A stretch of 7,292 nt of DNA from the NCBI GenBank assembly GCA_031274845.1, contig JAISPN010000104.1, forward strand, positions 1 through 7,292, given 5' to 3'. Position numbers and translations under genes: made by a program. The notes beneath the pieces were generated by a model. It saw only the letters and a program-made list of their open reading frames with translations, ran no database searches and was not told the origin of the DNA. Positions 1 to 6,245 of the stretch are shown piece by piece; the first letter of the stretch is position 1; each line of letters begins with the position of its first letter. This stretch comes from Acidobacteriaceae bacterium. Lineage in GTDB: Bacteria > Acidobacteriota > Vicinamibacteria > Vicinamibacterales > CAVVIG01.

Positions 1-1539
1 GACCTTCTCTTCGCGCGGCGTGAGCGTCTTCAGGACCGATTCGGTCTGTTCCTTCAGGTTGAGGTTGATGACCGCTTCGGCCGGAGAGACGACCTGACGA
101 TCTTCAATGAAGTCGCCAAGGTGCGAATCTTCCTCTTCGCCGATCGGCGTTTCGAGCGAGATCGGCTCCTGCGCGATCTTCAGAACCTTGCGGACCTTGC
201 TGACCGGGATGTCCATCCGCTTGGCGATTTCTTCCGACGTCGGCTCTCGGCCGAGTTCCTGCACGAGCGCGCGCGAGGTGCGAATCAGCTTGTTGATCGT
301 TTCGATCATGTGCACCGGAATACGGATGGTGCGCGCCTGATCGGCAATCGCGCGGGTGATCGCCTGACGAATCCACCACGTCGCGTAGGTCGAGAACTTG
401 TAGCCGCGGCGGTACTCGAACTTGTCCACCGCTTTCATGAGGCCGATGTTGCCTTCCTGAATGAGATCGAGGAACTGCAACCCGCGGTTCGTGTACTTCT
501 TGGCGATCGAGACGACGAGGCGGAGGTTCGCTTCGACGAGTTCCTTCTTCGCCTGCTCGGCCTGATATTCGCCGCGCAGAATCGTTTCGAGCGTCTTGCG
601 CAGTTCCACCGGCTCCTGTTCGAGCGCGTCGGTCAGCGACTTCAGCTTGAGCTTCTGCTCCTTGATCTGGCGGAGCAGGTTCTTCTTGTCCTCTTCGCGG
701 AGCTTCTGCTTCTTGTTCTTCGGGTTGAGCAGCCGATCGATCGCTTCGATCTCGCGCTGCACGTCGCGGACCTCTTCGACCGACTTCTTCATGTCGTCGA
801 TGAGGCGCCGCTTCACCACCTCGGTGAATTCGATTTCACGAATGAGCTGCGAGACGACGATGCGCGCGCGCATGGCGGCCCACTTCGCGCGCCGGTACTT
901 GCGCTTGTCCTTGGTCGTCGCGCCCTTGGGCGTGTCCGAGAGCTTCTCGAACAGCTTCTCGGCGTTCTCGTTCGCCTTGCGCACGAGGTCGATCTGCTTC
1001 TGCACCTGACGCGAGCGATCGGCGATCCGCTCGTCGGTGATCTCTTCGTCGTTGAAGATGACCAGCTCGCGGATCGTACGTTCGCCGGCGCGGAGCTGGT
1101 CGCCAAGCTGGATCACCTTTTTCGCGACGAGCGGCGTGCGGGTAATCGACTTGATGACCGCGAGCTTGCCGCGCTCGATGCGGCGCGCAATCTCGACTTC
1201 GCCTTCGCGCGTGAGGAGCGGCACCGTGCCCATCTCGCGCAGGTACATGCGGACGGGATCGTTGGTCTTGTCGAGGGCGCCGGGCGTGAGATCGAGCTCA
1301 AGCTCTTCCGAGCCTTCGGCGGTGCGGTCGATCGGCTTGTCGTCCCGCATGTATTTCTGGTCGGAATCGATGACCTCGATTCCGGCGCTGCCGAAGGTGT
1401 TGAACAGATCGTCCAACTCGTCCGACGATGTAATCTCGGACGGCAGGAGCTCGTTCACCTCGTCGTACAGCAGGTAGCCCTTTTCTTTTCCGATATTGAT
1501 GAGCTGCCGTACTTCGTCGTACTTTTCTTCGATCGACAT
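1..1539 (-). CDS. rpoD: Primary RNA polymerase sigma factor RpoD (sigma-70), 3' end cut by the window edge
   Basis: This is the housekeeping sigma factor, which gives RNA polymerase its -10/-35 promoter recognition. The 513 visible residues begin MSIEEKYDEV. Region 1.1 covers about residues 1-75 and is followed by an acidic stretch. Region 1.2 starts near 94 with NDPVRMYLREMG. A long charged, Lys/Glu-rich non-conserved region spans roughly 130-330. Regions 2.1-2.4 (about 332-405) are near-canonical: EANLRLVVSIAKKY, LDLIQEGNIGLMKAVDKFEY and YATWWIRQAITRAIADQAR, the last holding the aromatic melting residues and the -10-reading helix. Region 3 starts at RIPVHMIETINKL (407-419). Region 4 begins before LTPREEKV (506-513), where the window ends, so the -35-binding helix-turn-helix (region 4.2) is outside; about 60-70 residues are probably missing by comparison with family members. 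The ATG was chosen because it directly follows the dnaG stop and has a GAGGA ribosome site 8 bases upstream. Its long noncanonical insert and group-1 signature exclude alternative sigma factors such as RpoS or RpoH. Confidence 0.97.
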   Translation of the reverse strand, partial: MSIEEKYDEVRQLINIGKEKGYLLYDEVNELLPSEITSSDELDDLFNTFGSAGIEVIDSDQKYMRDDKPIDRTAEGSEELELDLTPGALDKTNDPVRMYLREMGTVPLLTREGEVEIARRIERGKLAVIKSITRTPLVAKKVIQLGDQLRAGERTIRELVIFNDEEITDERIADRSRQVQKQIDLVRKANENAEKLFEKLSDTPKGATTKDKRKYRRAKWAAMRARIVVSQLIREIEFTEVVKRRLIDDMKKSVEEVRDVQREIEAIDRLLNPKNKKQKLREEDKKNLLRQIKEQKLKLKSLTDALEQEPVELRKTLETILRGEYQAEQAKKELVEANLRLVVSIAKKYTNRGLQFLDLIQEGNIGLMKAVDKFEYRRGYKFSTYATWWIRQAITRAIADQARTIRIPVHMIETINKLIRTSRALVQELGREPTSEEIAKRMDIPVSKVRKVLKIAQEPISLETPIGEEEDSHLGDFIEDRQVVSPAEAVINLNLKEQTESVLKTLTPREEKV

Positions 1540-3342
1540 CTATCCATTCCTCGCTAACGTCAGTTGCTCGATCCGCAACAATAAATCTTTCTTCTTCTGC
1601 CAGAGCGCGTCAATTTGGGTTCCGTGCTGGCTCGCGCCCATGGCCTGCAACCGGTCGATTTCCCGCTGGATGTCCGCCCGCTCGCGTTCCCACCGGAGCG
1701 ATTTCAGGGTCTGGACGCAGTCGGCCGGCGTCGCCGGAGAGATGGACGCCGCCGCGATGCTGGTCACGAGTTGACTGTCTCCCGTACTTAGACGCTCAAG
1801 AAGCAGATTCGGGATGCGCTCGCTGGCACTGTTTTTCAGGTTTCGCGCCAGATCGAAGACGCGCCCGGCCGTCAAACCGGCCAGATCCTCCGGATCGAAC
1901 TCGTCGAGCGCCGCCATGGCCTCACGAGTATTGTGGATCAAGCTCCACAACAGACTTTTTTCCGCGTCCTTCAGCGGTCCGGCGCCCGGAAGCTCCCTGG
2001 CCGTCAGCTCCGTCTTCCGCTGGGCGGCCGCCTTCCGGATTTCGGTGCGCACGACCTCTTCGCTGACGCGCGCCTTGTGGGCGATGCGGTCCGCGAATTG
2101 ATCGCGCGCGGCGGCGTCGGGAATTTTCGCGGCGACACCCAACATTTTCGCAAAGAACTGCCGCCGATGGTCGTCTTTCCCGAAATCGAGGCCAGACGCG
2201 CCCCGATCGAGCAAGTACTCCAAATACGGCTGTGAGGCCCGAAGTCTTTCCCGATACCGTTCCCCACCATGTTTTCGGATGAAGGTGTCCGGATCTTCAC
2301 CCTTGTCGAGAATCAGCACGTTGACGTCGAAGCCGTGCTCGACGAGCAGGTCGCACGAGCGGCTGGCCGCGCCCTGACCGGCGGTGTCGGCGTCGAAGCT
2401 GAGCACAATCCGGTTGGTAAAACGCCGGAGCAGGTGCGCCTGATACGGCGTGAGCGCCGTGCCGCAGGAGGCCACCACGGGCGCCGCCTGCGACTGGAAC
2501 ACCTGCGCGTAATCGAAGTAGCCCTCGACGAGCACCGCGAACCCGGCCTTCCTGATGGCCGCTTTCGACAAGTTCAACCCGTACAAGGTTTTGCCTTTCG
2601 TGTAGATCGGCGTTTCCGGCGAGTTCAGGTACTTGGGAACCTGATCGGCGTCCATGGCACGGCCACCGAATGCAATCACCGATCCCGATTCGCGCGCGAT
2701 CGGCACCATGATCCGTCCACGGAACCGATCGAACGTGTCGCCGCCGCCGGCGCCGCCCCCTTCGGCGCGGTCGCGCTGCAGAATCAGCCCGCTTTGAAGC
2801 GCCAGACCGACGGAAAACCCCTGCTTGAGCAGCCGTGCCTTGAGTCCATCCCGGACGTTGGGCGCGAAGCCGATGCCGAGCTGGTCGAGCGTGGTCTCCG
2901 AGACGCCGCGCTCCTTCAGTTGTTTGAGCGCCCGCGCGCCAGCCGGCGCGCGCAACTGCTCGCGGAAGTAGGCGGCGGCAATCTCGTGCATCTTCAGCAG
3001 GCTCTCGCGGATGCCCGCATCCTGCCGTGACGCGCCGTCCTGCTCCATTTCCGGGATCGTCAGCCCGAATTTCTGCGCGAGCAGGCGGACCGCTTCCGGA
3101 AACTCGACGTTGTCGTACAGCTCGATGAACTTGATGACGTCGCCGGACTTGCTGCACCCGAAGCAGTGGAAGAACCCCTTGTCAGGGTTCACGTTAAACG
3201 ACGGCGTTTTCTCCGAGTGGAACGGACAGAGGCCGGTGTAGCGGCCGCCGACGCGGCGCAGCGTGACGTACTCCTGCACCACCTGCACGATGTTCGCGTG
3301 CAGCTTCACCTCGTCGATGAACGCTTGCGGGAAGAGCGCCAC
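1540..3342 (-). CDS. dnaG: DNA primase DnaG, complete
   Basis: DnaG makes the short RNA primers that start Okazaki fragments, working with the replicative helicase at the fork. The 600-residue product has the full domain order. The N-terminal CHC2 zinc-binding domain has C39, H42, C60 and C63 (CPFH ... FHCFGC), in almost the same positions as in E. coli. The catalytic core carries DRFRGRIMVPI (205-215), FGGRAM and KYLNSPET (237-244). The Toprim fold has the acidic residue E273 in VEGYFD, the DxD pair D317/D319 in SFDADTAG, and GEDPDTFI (348-355). The C-terminal part (about 450-600), which should bind the helicase, is poorly conserved and ends in a charged helical segment. A glycine-rich loop (195-201) precedes the core motif. 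The GTG start was chosen because it lies one base after the mutS2 stop with AAGGA 5 bases upstream, and it gives the usual N-terminus ALFPQAFIDEVKLHANIVQVV; an upstream in-frame ATG near 3486 would lie deep in mutS2. Length is typical for the family. Confidence 0.97.
   Translation of the reverse strand: MALFPQAFIDEVKLHANIVQVVQEYVTLRRVGGRYTGLCPFHSEKTPSFNVNPDKGFFHCFGCSKSGDVIKFIELYDNVEFPEAVRLLAQKFGLTIPEMEQDGASRQDAGIRESLLKMHEIAAAYFREQLRAPAGARALKQLKERGVSETTLDQLGIGFAPNVRDGLKARLLKQGFSVGLALQSGLILQRDRAEGGGAGGGDTFDRFRGRIMVPIARESGSVIAFGGRAMDADQVPKYLNSPETPIYTKGKTLYGLNLSKAAIRKAGFAVLVEGYFDYAQVFQSQAAPVVASCGTALTPYQAHLLRRFTNRIVLSFDADTAGQGAASRSCDLLVEHGFDVNVLILDKGEDPDTFIRKHGGERYRERLRASQPYLEYLLDRGASGLDFGKDDHRRQFFAKMLGVAAKIPDAAARDQFADRIAHKARVSEEVVRTEIRKAAAQRKTELTARELPGAGPLKDAEKSLLWSLIHNTREAMAALDEFDPEDLAGLTAGRVFDLARNLKNSASERIPNLLLERLSTGDSQLVTSIAAASISPATPADCVQTLKSLRWERERADIQREIDRLQAMGASQHGTQIDALWQKKKDLLLRIEQLTLARNG
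1548..1552 (-). promoter_or_regulatory. Ribosome binding site of rpoD inside the dnaG end
   Basis: On the minus strand GAGGA lies 8 bases before the rpoD ATG, inside the last codons of dnaG. The dnaG TAG (1540-1542) touches the rpoD ATG (1537-1539) with no base between. This arrangement fixes the rpoD start and suggests that ribosomes finishing dnaG re-initiate on rpoD; the coupling is inferred, the sequence is seen. Confidence 0.7.
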
Positions 3343-3343
3343 G

Positions 3344-5737
3344 CTAGTCCTTGATCTCCACGACCGTGGCCCCGCCGCCCCCTTGATGTGACGGCGCCTG
3401 CTCGACGGTGGCGACCAGCGGATGCTGACGCAGGAACGTCGTGATGGCGCGCCGCAACTGGCCGGTGCCGAAGCCGTGAACGACACGGAAATTCCGGCGA
3501 TCGGTGATGAGCGCCTCGTCGAGAAAACGTTCGAGCCGGTCGAGCGCCTGATCCACCGTCATCCCGATTACATTCAGCTCCGCGCTCGTCGTCTCGCGCG
3601 GCGCCAGATCGACGTTGACGCGGACGGTTGATTGCACGGCGCCAGCCAATACACGCAGTTCCCCGAGCTTCGCGCGCATCCGCTTGCCGCGCACGTCGAC
3701 TTCCGCCGAGTTTCCCTGAATCCCCGTGATCACCCCTTCGAGGCCGAGCGCGCCAACGAGGACGCGGTCGCCAACCGCGGCTGGCCGTTCGGCCGGTGCC
3801 GCCGGTGACGGGGTGGCGGTTGTCTCCGCCGTAGCCGTTTCTGGCGACAGGATGCGTTCGACCACGGCGTCGACGGCGGTGCGCGCGTCGGTACGCACGG
3901 TCCCGGCCTTGCCAGTATTGACGAGAAGCCGCGACGGTTCGTTCGCCATCCCCTTTGTTTTTTTCTTCAGCTCGTCGACGATGGCGTCGATGTCGCGGCG
4001 GGCCTGACGCACCTGCCCTTCGAGTTCCTGCGTCAGCTTGCGGCGGAACGTCTCTTCGCGCTCCTTGATCGAGGCTTCGCGCTCGCGCAGGCGCGTCTCG
4101 CTGGCCGCCAGCGTGTCGCGTTCGCGGACGGCAAATCGTTTCTCGTGTTGCAGATCGCGCAGTTCGCGGTCGATTTTTTCGAGGTGCTCGGCCAGTTGCG
4201 TTTCGCGCGCGCTCAGGTTCTGGCGCGCGGCGGTAATCACGGCGGGGCTGAGGCCGAGCCGCGACGCGATTTCAATCGCGAGGCTTCTGCCGGGCGATCC
4301 GTAGACCAACTCGTAGGTTGGCGCGAAGGTGGCGGCTTCAAATCCAAAGGCGGCCGACTGGACCCCTTCGGTTGTCGACGCGTAGCTTTTGAGCGCGTCG
4401 TAGTGGCTCGTCGCAATCACCGTCGCGCCGCGCCGCCGGAAATGATCGACGATGGCGACGCCCAGCGCGCCCCCTTCCACCGGATCGGTGCCCGAGCCGA
4501 CTTCGTCGAGCAGCACCAGCGCCGGCGTCGCCAGCGCGCGGTCCATGCTCGCGATGTTGGTGATGTGCGCCGAGAAAGTGCTGAGGCTCGCTTCGATCGA
4601 CTGCTCGTCGCCGATGTCGGCAAACATCGACTGAAAGACCGGCAGCCGCGATCCATGGGCGGCCGGAATCCGTAGCCCCGATTGCGCCATCAGCGCCAAG
4701 AGACCAGCGGTTTTGAGCGCCACGGTTTTGCCGCCGGTGTTGGGACCGGTGACGAGCAGAATCGTCGCCGGCGGCGTGATCGTGATGGTGACCGGCACCG
4801 GCGCCTTGAGCAGCGGATGACGCGCGGCGTGCAACTCGAACGAGCCGTCGGTTGACAGCGCCGGCTCGATGCCGTCGATCGATTGCGAATAGCGCGCGCG
4901 CGCCTGCAGGACGTCGAGCGCGGTGGCCGCCGCGACCGTCTGCTCGACATCCGTCTGACGCGCCCGGAACGCATCGGTCAGCGCGAGCAGGATGCGATGG
5001 ATCTCTTCGGCTTCCTGCTCTTCGAGCGCGACGATGTCGTTGTTGATGTCGACGGTGCTGAGCGGTTCGAGAAAGACGCTCGCGCCGCTCGTCGAGGCGC
5101 CGTGTACGATGCCGGGAATGCCGCCACGGTGCTCCGCGCGCACGACCAGCACGTAGCGGCCGTTCCGTTCGGTAATCACTTGATCTTGCAGGTACTTCGC
5201 CGTCTCGCGTCCGCGCAGGTACGACTCAAGCGTGCCGCGCAGGCGCCCTCGTTGTTTGCGCAGACGATCGCGAATCGATCGCAACGCGGGGCTGGCGTCG
5301 TCCACCACGTCGCCCGCCGGATCGATGGCGCGGCGGGTCTGGGCGATTTCGCCCCGGAAGGCGGCGATGGCGCCGGAGGCGCGGTCGATCAGGGGGAACT
5401 CGGCGGCGACGCGCCGAATCGCGACGCGCACATCGTCGATGGAGTCGAGAAACGTGGCGAGCGTGAGCAGGTGGATCGCGTCGAGCGCGCGAGCCTCGAC
5501 GCCCAGCGCGCCGAAGATGTCCGGCAGATCCTGCGAGCCGCGGATCGCGAACCCGCCATGCGCGGTGACGAAGCGCACCGTTTCGGTGGTTTCGGCCAGC
5601 AGGTGGGCGACGGCCGCGCGATCGGTGGAGGGCGCAAGCTGCGCGAGGCGCGCTTCGCCCATCGGGGTAAGCGCGACGCGGCAGACGGCGTCGACAATTC
5701 GATCGAATTCGAGCGCCCGAAGGGCAGCGATCTGCAT
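3344..5737 (-). CDS. mutS2: MutS2 family ATPase/Smr-domain protein, complete
   Basis: MutS2 is a MutS paralogue without the mismatch-recognition domain. In studied bacteria it acts on branched DNA to limit recombination, or on collided/stalled ribosomes; which role applies here cannot be read from sequence. The 797-residue product starts MQIAALRALEFDRIVDAV. A helical MutS core/clamp covers about 1-310. The ATPase domain has Walker A GPNTGGKT (331-338), the STFSAH signature (386-391), Walker B LVLLDEVGSGTDP (407-419) and the H-loop TSHY (444-447). A charged coiled coil spans about 505-600. A Pro/Ala/Thr-rich linker (about 632-652) leads to a KOW-like beta segment (VGDRVLVGALGLEGVITGI, 656-674) and a C-terminal Smr domain (718-797) with HGFGTGQLR (754-762) and the GGGGATVVEI end. 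The usual LDxR motif of Smr nucleases reads LNVI here. The ATG at 5735-5737 matches the family's N-terminus; no Shine-Dalgarno sequence is visible before it, and the 51 residues of open frame upstream do not look like MutS2. First gene of the unit with dnaG and rpoD. Confidence 0.96.
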   Translation of the reverse strand: MQIAALRALEFDRIVDAVCRVALTPMGEARLAQLAPSTDRAAVAHLLAETTETVRFVTAHGGFAIRGSQDLPDIFGALGVEARALDAIHLLTLATFLDSIDDVRVAIRRVAAEFPLIDRASGAIAAFRGEIAQTRRAIDPAGDVVDDASPALRSIRDRLRKQRGRLRGTLESYLRGRETAKYLQDQVITERNGRYVLVVRAEHRGGIPGIVHGASTSGASVFLEPLSTVDINNDIVALEEQEAEEIHRILLALTDAFRARQTDVEQTVAAATALDVLQARARYSQSIDGIEPALSTDGSFELHAARHPLLKAPVPVTITITPPATILLVTGPNTGGKTVALKTAGLLALMAQSGLRIPAAHGSRLPVFQSMFADIGDEQSIEASLSTFSAHITNIASMDRALATPALVLLDEVGSGTDPVEGGALGVAIVDHFRRRGATVIATSHYDALKSYASTTEGVQSAAFGFEAATFAPTYELVYGSPGRSLAIEIASRLGLSPAVITAARQNLSARETQLAEHLEKIDRELRDLQHEKRFAVRERDTLAASETRLREREASIKEREETFRRKLTQELEGQVRQARRDIDAIVDELKKKTKGMANEPSRLLVNTGKAGTVRTDARTAVDAVVERILSPETATAETTATPSPAAPAERPAAVGDRVLVGALGLEGVITGIQGNSAEVDVRGKRMRAKLGELRVLAGAVQSTVRVNVDLAPRETTSAELNVIGMTVDQALDRLERFLDEALITDRRNFRVVHGFGTGQLRRAITTFLRQHPLVATVEQAPSHQGGGGATVVEIKD
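3348..3352 (-). promoter_or_regulatory. Ribosome binding site of dnaG, overlapping the last mutS2 codons
   Basis: AAGGA on the minus strand lies 5 bases before the GTG at 3340-3342 and is made from the final Lys-Asp codons of mutS2. It supports the GTG start over longer alternatives and suggests translational coupling of dnaG to mutS2. Confidence 0.65.
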
Positions 5738-5764
5738 AGGTAACGAGCGAATGTTGTCGCGGGA

Positions 5765-5880
5765 AACAAATAGTTTACCGTACGGAGTGAGCCTGCCGGG
5801 TGCGCCGTGCGTGTTATGTGATGTTTGGTGTGACTTTTTTGATAAAGTGCAAGTGCTGAGGTTCAGCAAAAAAATAATGC
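5765..5880 (-). promoter_or_regulatory. Probable promoter region of the mutS2-dnaG-rpoD unit
   Basis: The AT-rich block upstream of mutS2 stands out from the G+C-rich surroundings and is the natural place for its promoter. Possible but weak elements on the minus strand are a -10-like TAAACT (5772-5777), 34 bases before the ATG, and a TTGCTG/TTTATC pair with 17-base spacing overlapping the dyad at 5854-5868. On the plus strand AATAAT (5873-5878) and TTTAAT (5912-5917) each match five of six -10 bases but lack a good -35. The exact start points are therefore undetermined. Confidence 0.35.
5854..5868. repeat. Short perfect inverted repeat TGCTGA-ggt-TCAGCA
   Basis: Two 6-base arms, perfectly complementary, are separated by three bases and followed by a run of seven A on the plus strand (5868-5874). 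As RNA it would not act as an intrinsic terminator, because no U-run follows the stem in either direction. Its place in the AT-rich control region makes a protein-binding operator the more likely reading, though a 6-base dyad can arise by chance. Confidence 0.4.
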
Positions 5881-5927
5881 GCGCCCTCATGCTCTACTGT
5901 ACGGGTACGCATTTAATGACAGCGCTG

Positions 5928-5960
5928 GCGGCAGGTGTCTCACGTAACGACGCCTGCCGC
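5928..5960. repeat. 12-bp inverted repeat able to form a strong hairpin
   Basis: The left arm GCGGCAGGTGTC (5928-5939) pairs with the right arm GACGCCTGCCGC (5949-5960) around a 9-base loop; all pairs are Watson-Crick except one that would be U-G in the plus-strand RNA. No T-run follows on either strand, so it is not a standard intrinsic terminator. It lies about 170 bases before the surface-protein start and could be a leader structure or a binding site. An 8-base palindrome (5920-5927) directly abuts it. Confidence 0.6.
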
Positions 5961-6122
5961 GCATTCGCGAGGATATTCGTGGGAATCATCAGAGCAGACT
6001 GGGAATCCGGACAGATCCTGACCGAGGGGCTGCGTGCCGCGGACCATCGACGTTGGGATGAGGGCGTTGGCCTTGACGGTGGCGCGACGGATACGGCTGG
6101 TGGTGGCGCTGGAGAAAACGCT

Positions 6123-6127
6123 GGAGG
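6123..6127 (+). promoter_or_regulatory. Ribosome binding site of the beta-helix surface protein
   Basis: GGAGG sits 4 bases before the ATG at 6132. It is the strongest Shine-Dalgarno match in the window and decides this start over the in-frame ATGs at 5889 and 6168. Confidence 0.7.
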
Positions 6128-6131
6128 ATAC

Positions 6132-6245
6132 ATGGTGACGCAGGTGGCGCGTCAGTCCGGATGGCCGATGCGTGGCTCTCGCCTGCGCGGCGTGCTGTGC
6201 GCGCTCGTCGCGTCGCTCGGCCTCGTGAGCGGCGTGGCCGAGGCG
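6132..6245 (+). other. Sec signal peptide of the beta-helix protein
   Basis: Residues 1-38 show a somewhat long basic n-region (Arg at 7, 14, 17 and 19), a hydrophobic core at about 21-36 and an A-E-A signal peptidase I site before QTTC. The basic RGSRLRG cluster precedes the core without a twin-arginine motif. If translation began at M13 (6168), the signal peptide would be shorter and still functional. The cysteine at 42 is too far from a lipobox to suggest a lipoprotein. Confidence 0.75.

Larger units (their letters stand above)
5738..6131. other. Divergent intergenic region between mutS2 and the beta-helix protein gene
   Basis: This gap of about 390 bases must hold the start signals for the leftward mutS2-dnaG-rpoD unit and for the rightward surface-protein gene. 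I see a clearly AT-richer stretch at about 5815-5880, a short dyad at 5854-5868, an 8-base palindrome CAGCGCTG at 5920-5927 and a strong hairpin at 5928-5960. From 5961 to 6131 the sequence is G+C-rich with no recognisable motif apart from the ribosome site at its end. No tRNA, known riboswitch or U-tract terminator is apparent on either strand. Open frames cross this gap on both strands, but none has recognisable protein features. Confidence 0.7.

Noticed and set aside
121..1557. Long 478-codon open frame on the plus strand opposite rpoD
   Set aside because: It is the antisense shadow of rpoD, common in G+C-rich DNA. Its product is a Leu/Asp/Arg-rich sequence without recognisable domains, while the minus strand gives an unmistakable RpoD.
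2297..3157. 286-codon alternative minus-strand frame inside dnaG, and a 253-codon plus-strand frame at 2269-3030
   Set aside because: Both overlap the clear DnaG catalytic core and have Arg-rich, low-information translations with no domain.
3958..3964. A7 run on the mutS2 coding strand as a possible programmed frameshift between the coiled coil and the Smr domain
   Set aside because: The codon phase (AAG AAA AAA ACA) does not fit a canonical -1 heptamer, no stimulatory structure is evident, and the zero frame encodes the full expected protein.
4883..5743. 286-codon plus-strand frame opposite mutS2
   Set aside because: It is an antisense shadow of MutS2 with biased Arg/Asp/Gly composition and no ribosome site or domain.
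5854..5874. Hairpin next to an A/T run as an intrinsic terminator
   Set aside because: The A-run follows the stem on the plus strand, and the T-run precedes it on the minus strand, so no transcript has a U-run after the stem.
5961..6131. Possible integron attC or other recombination site suggested by GTTGGGA and GTTGGCC words
   Set aside because: The core-site consensus is not met, no paired inverse core is present, and no integrase or cassette is nearby.
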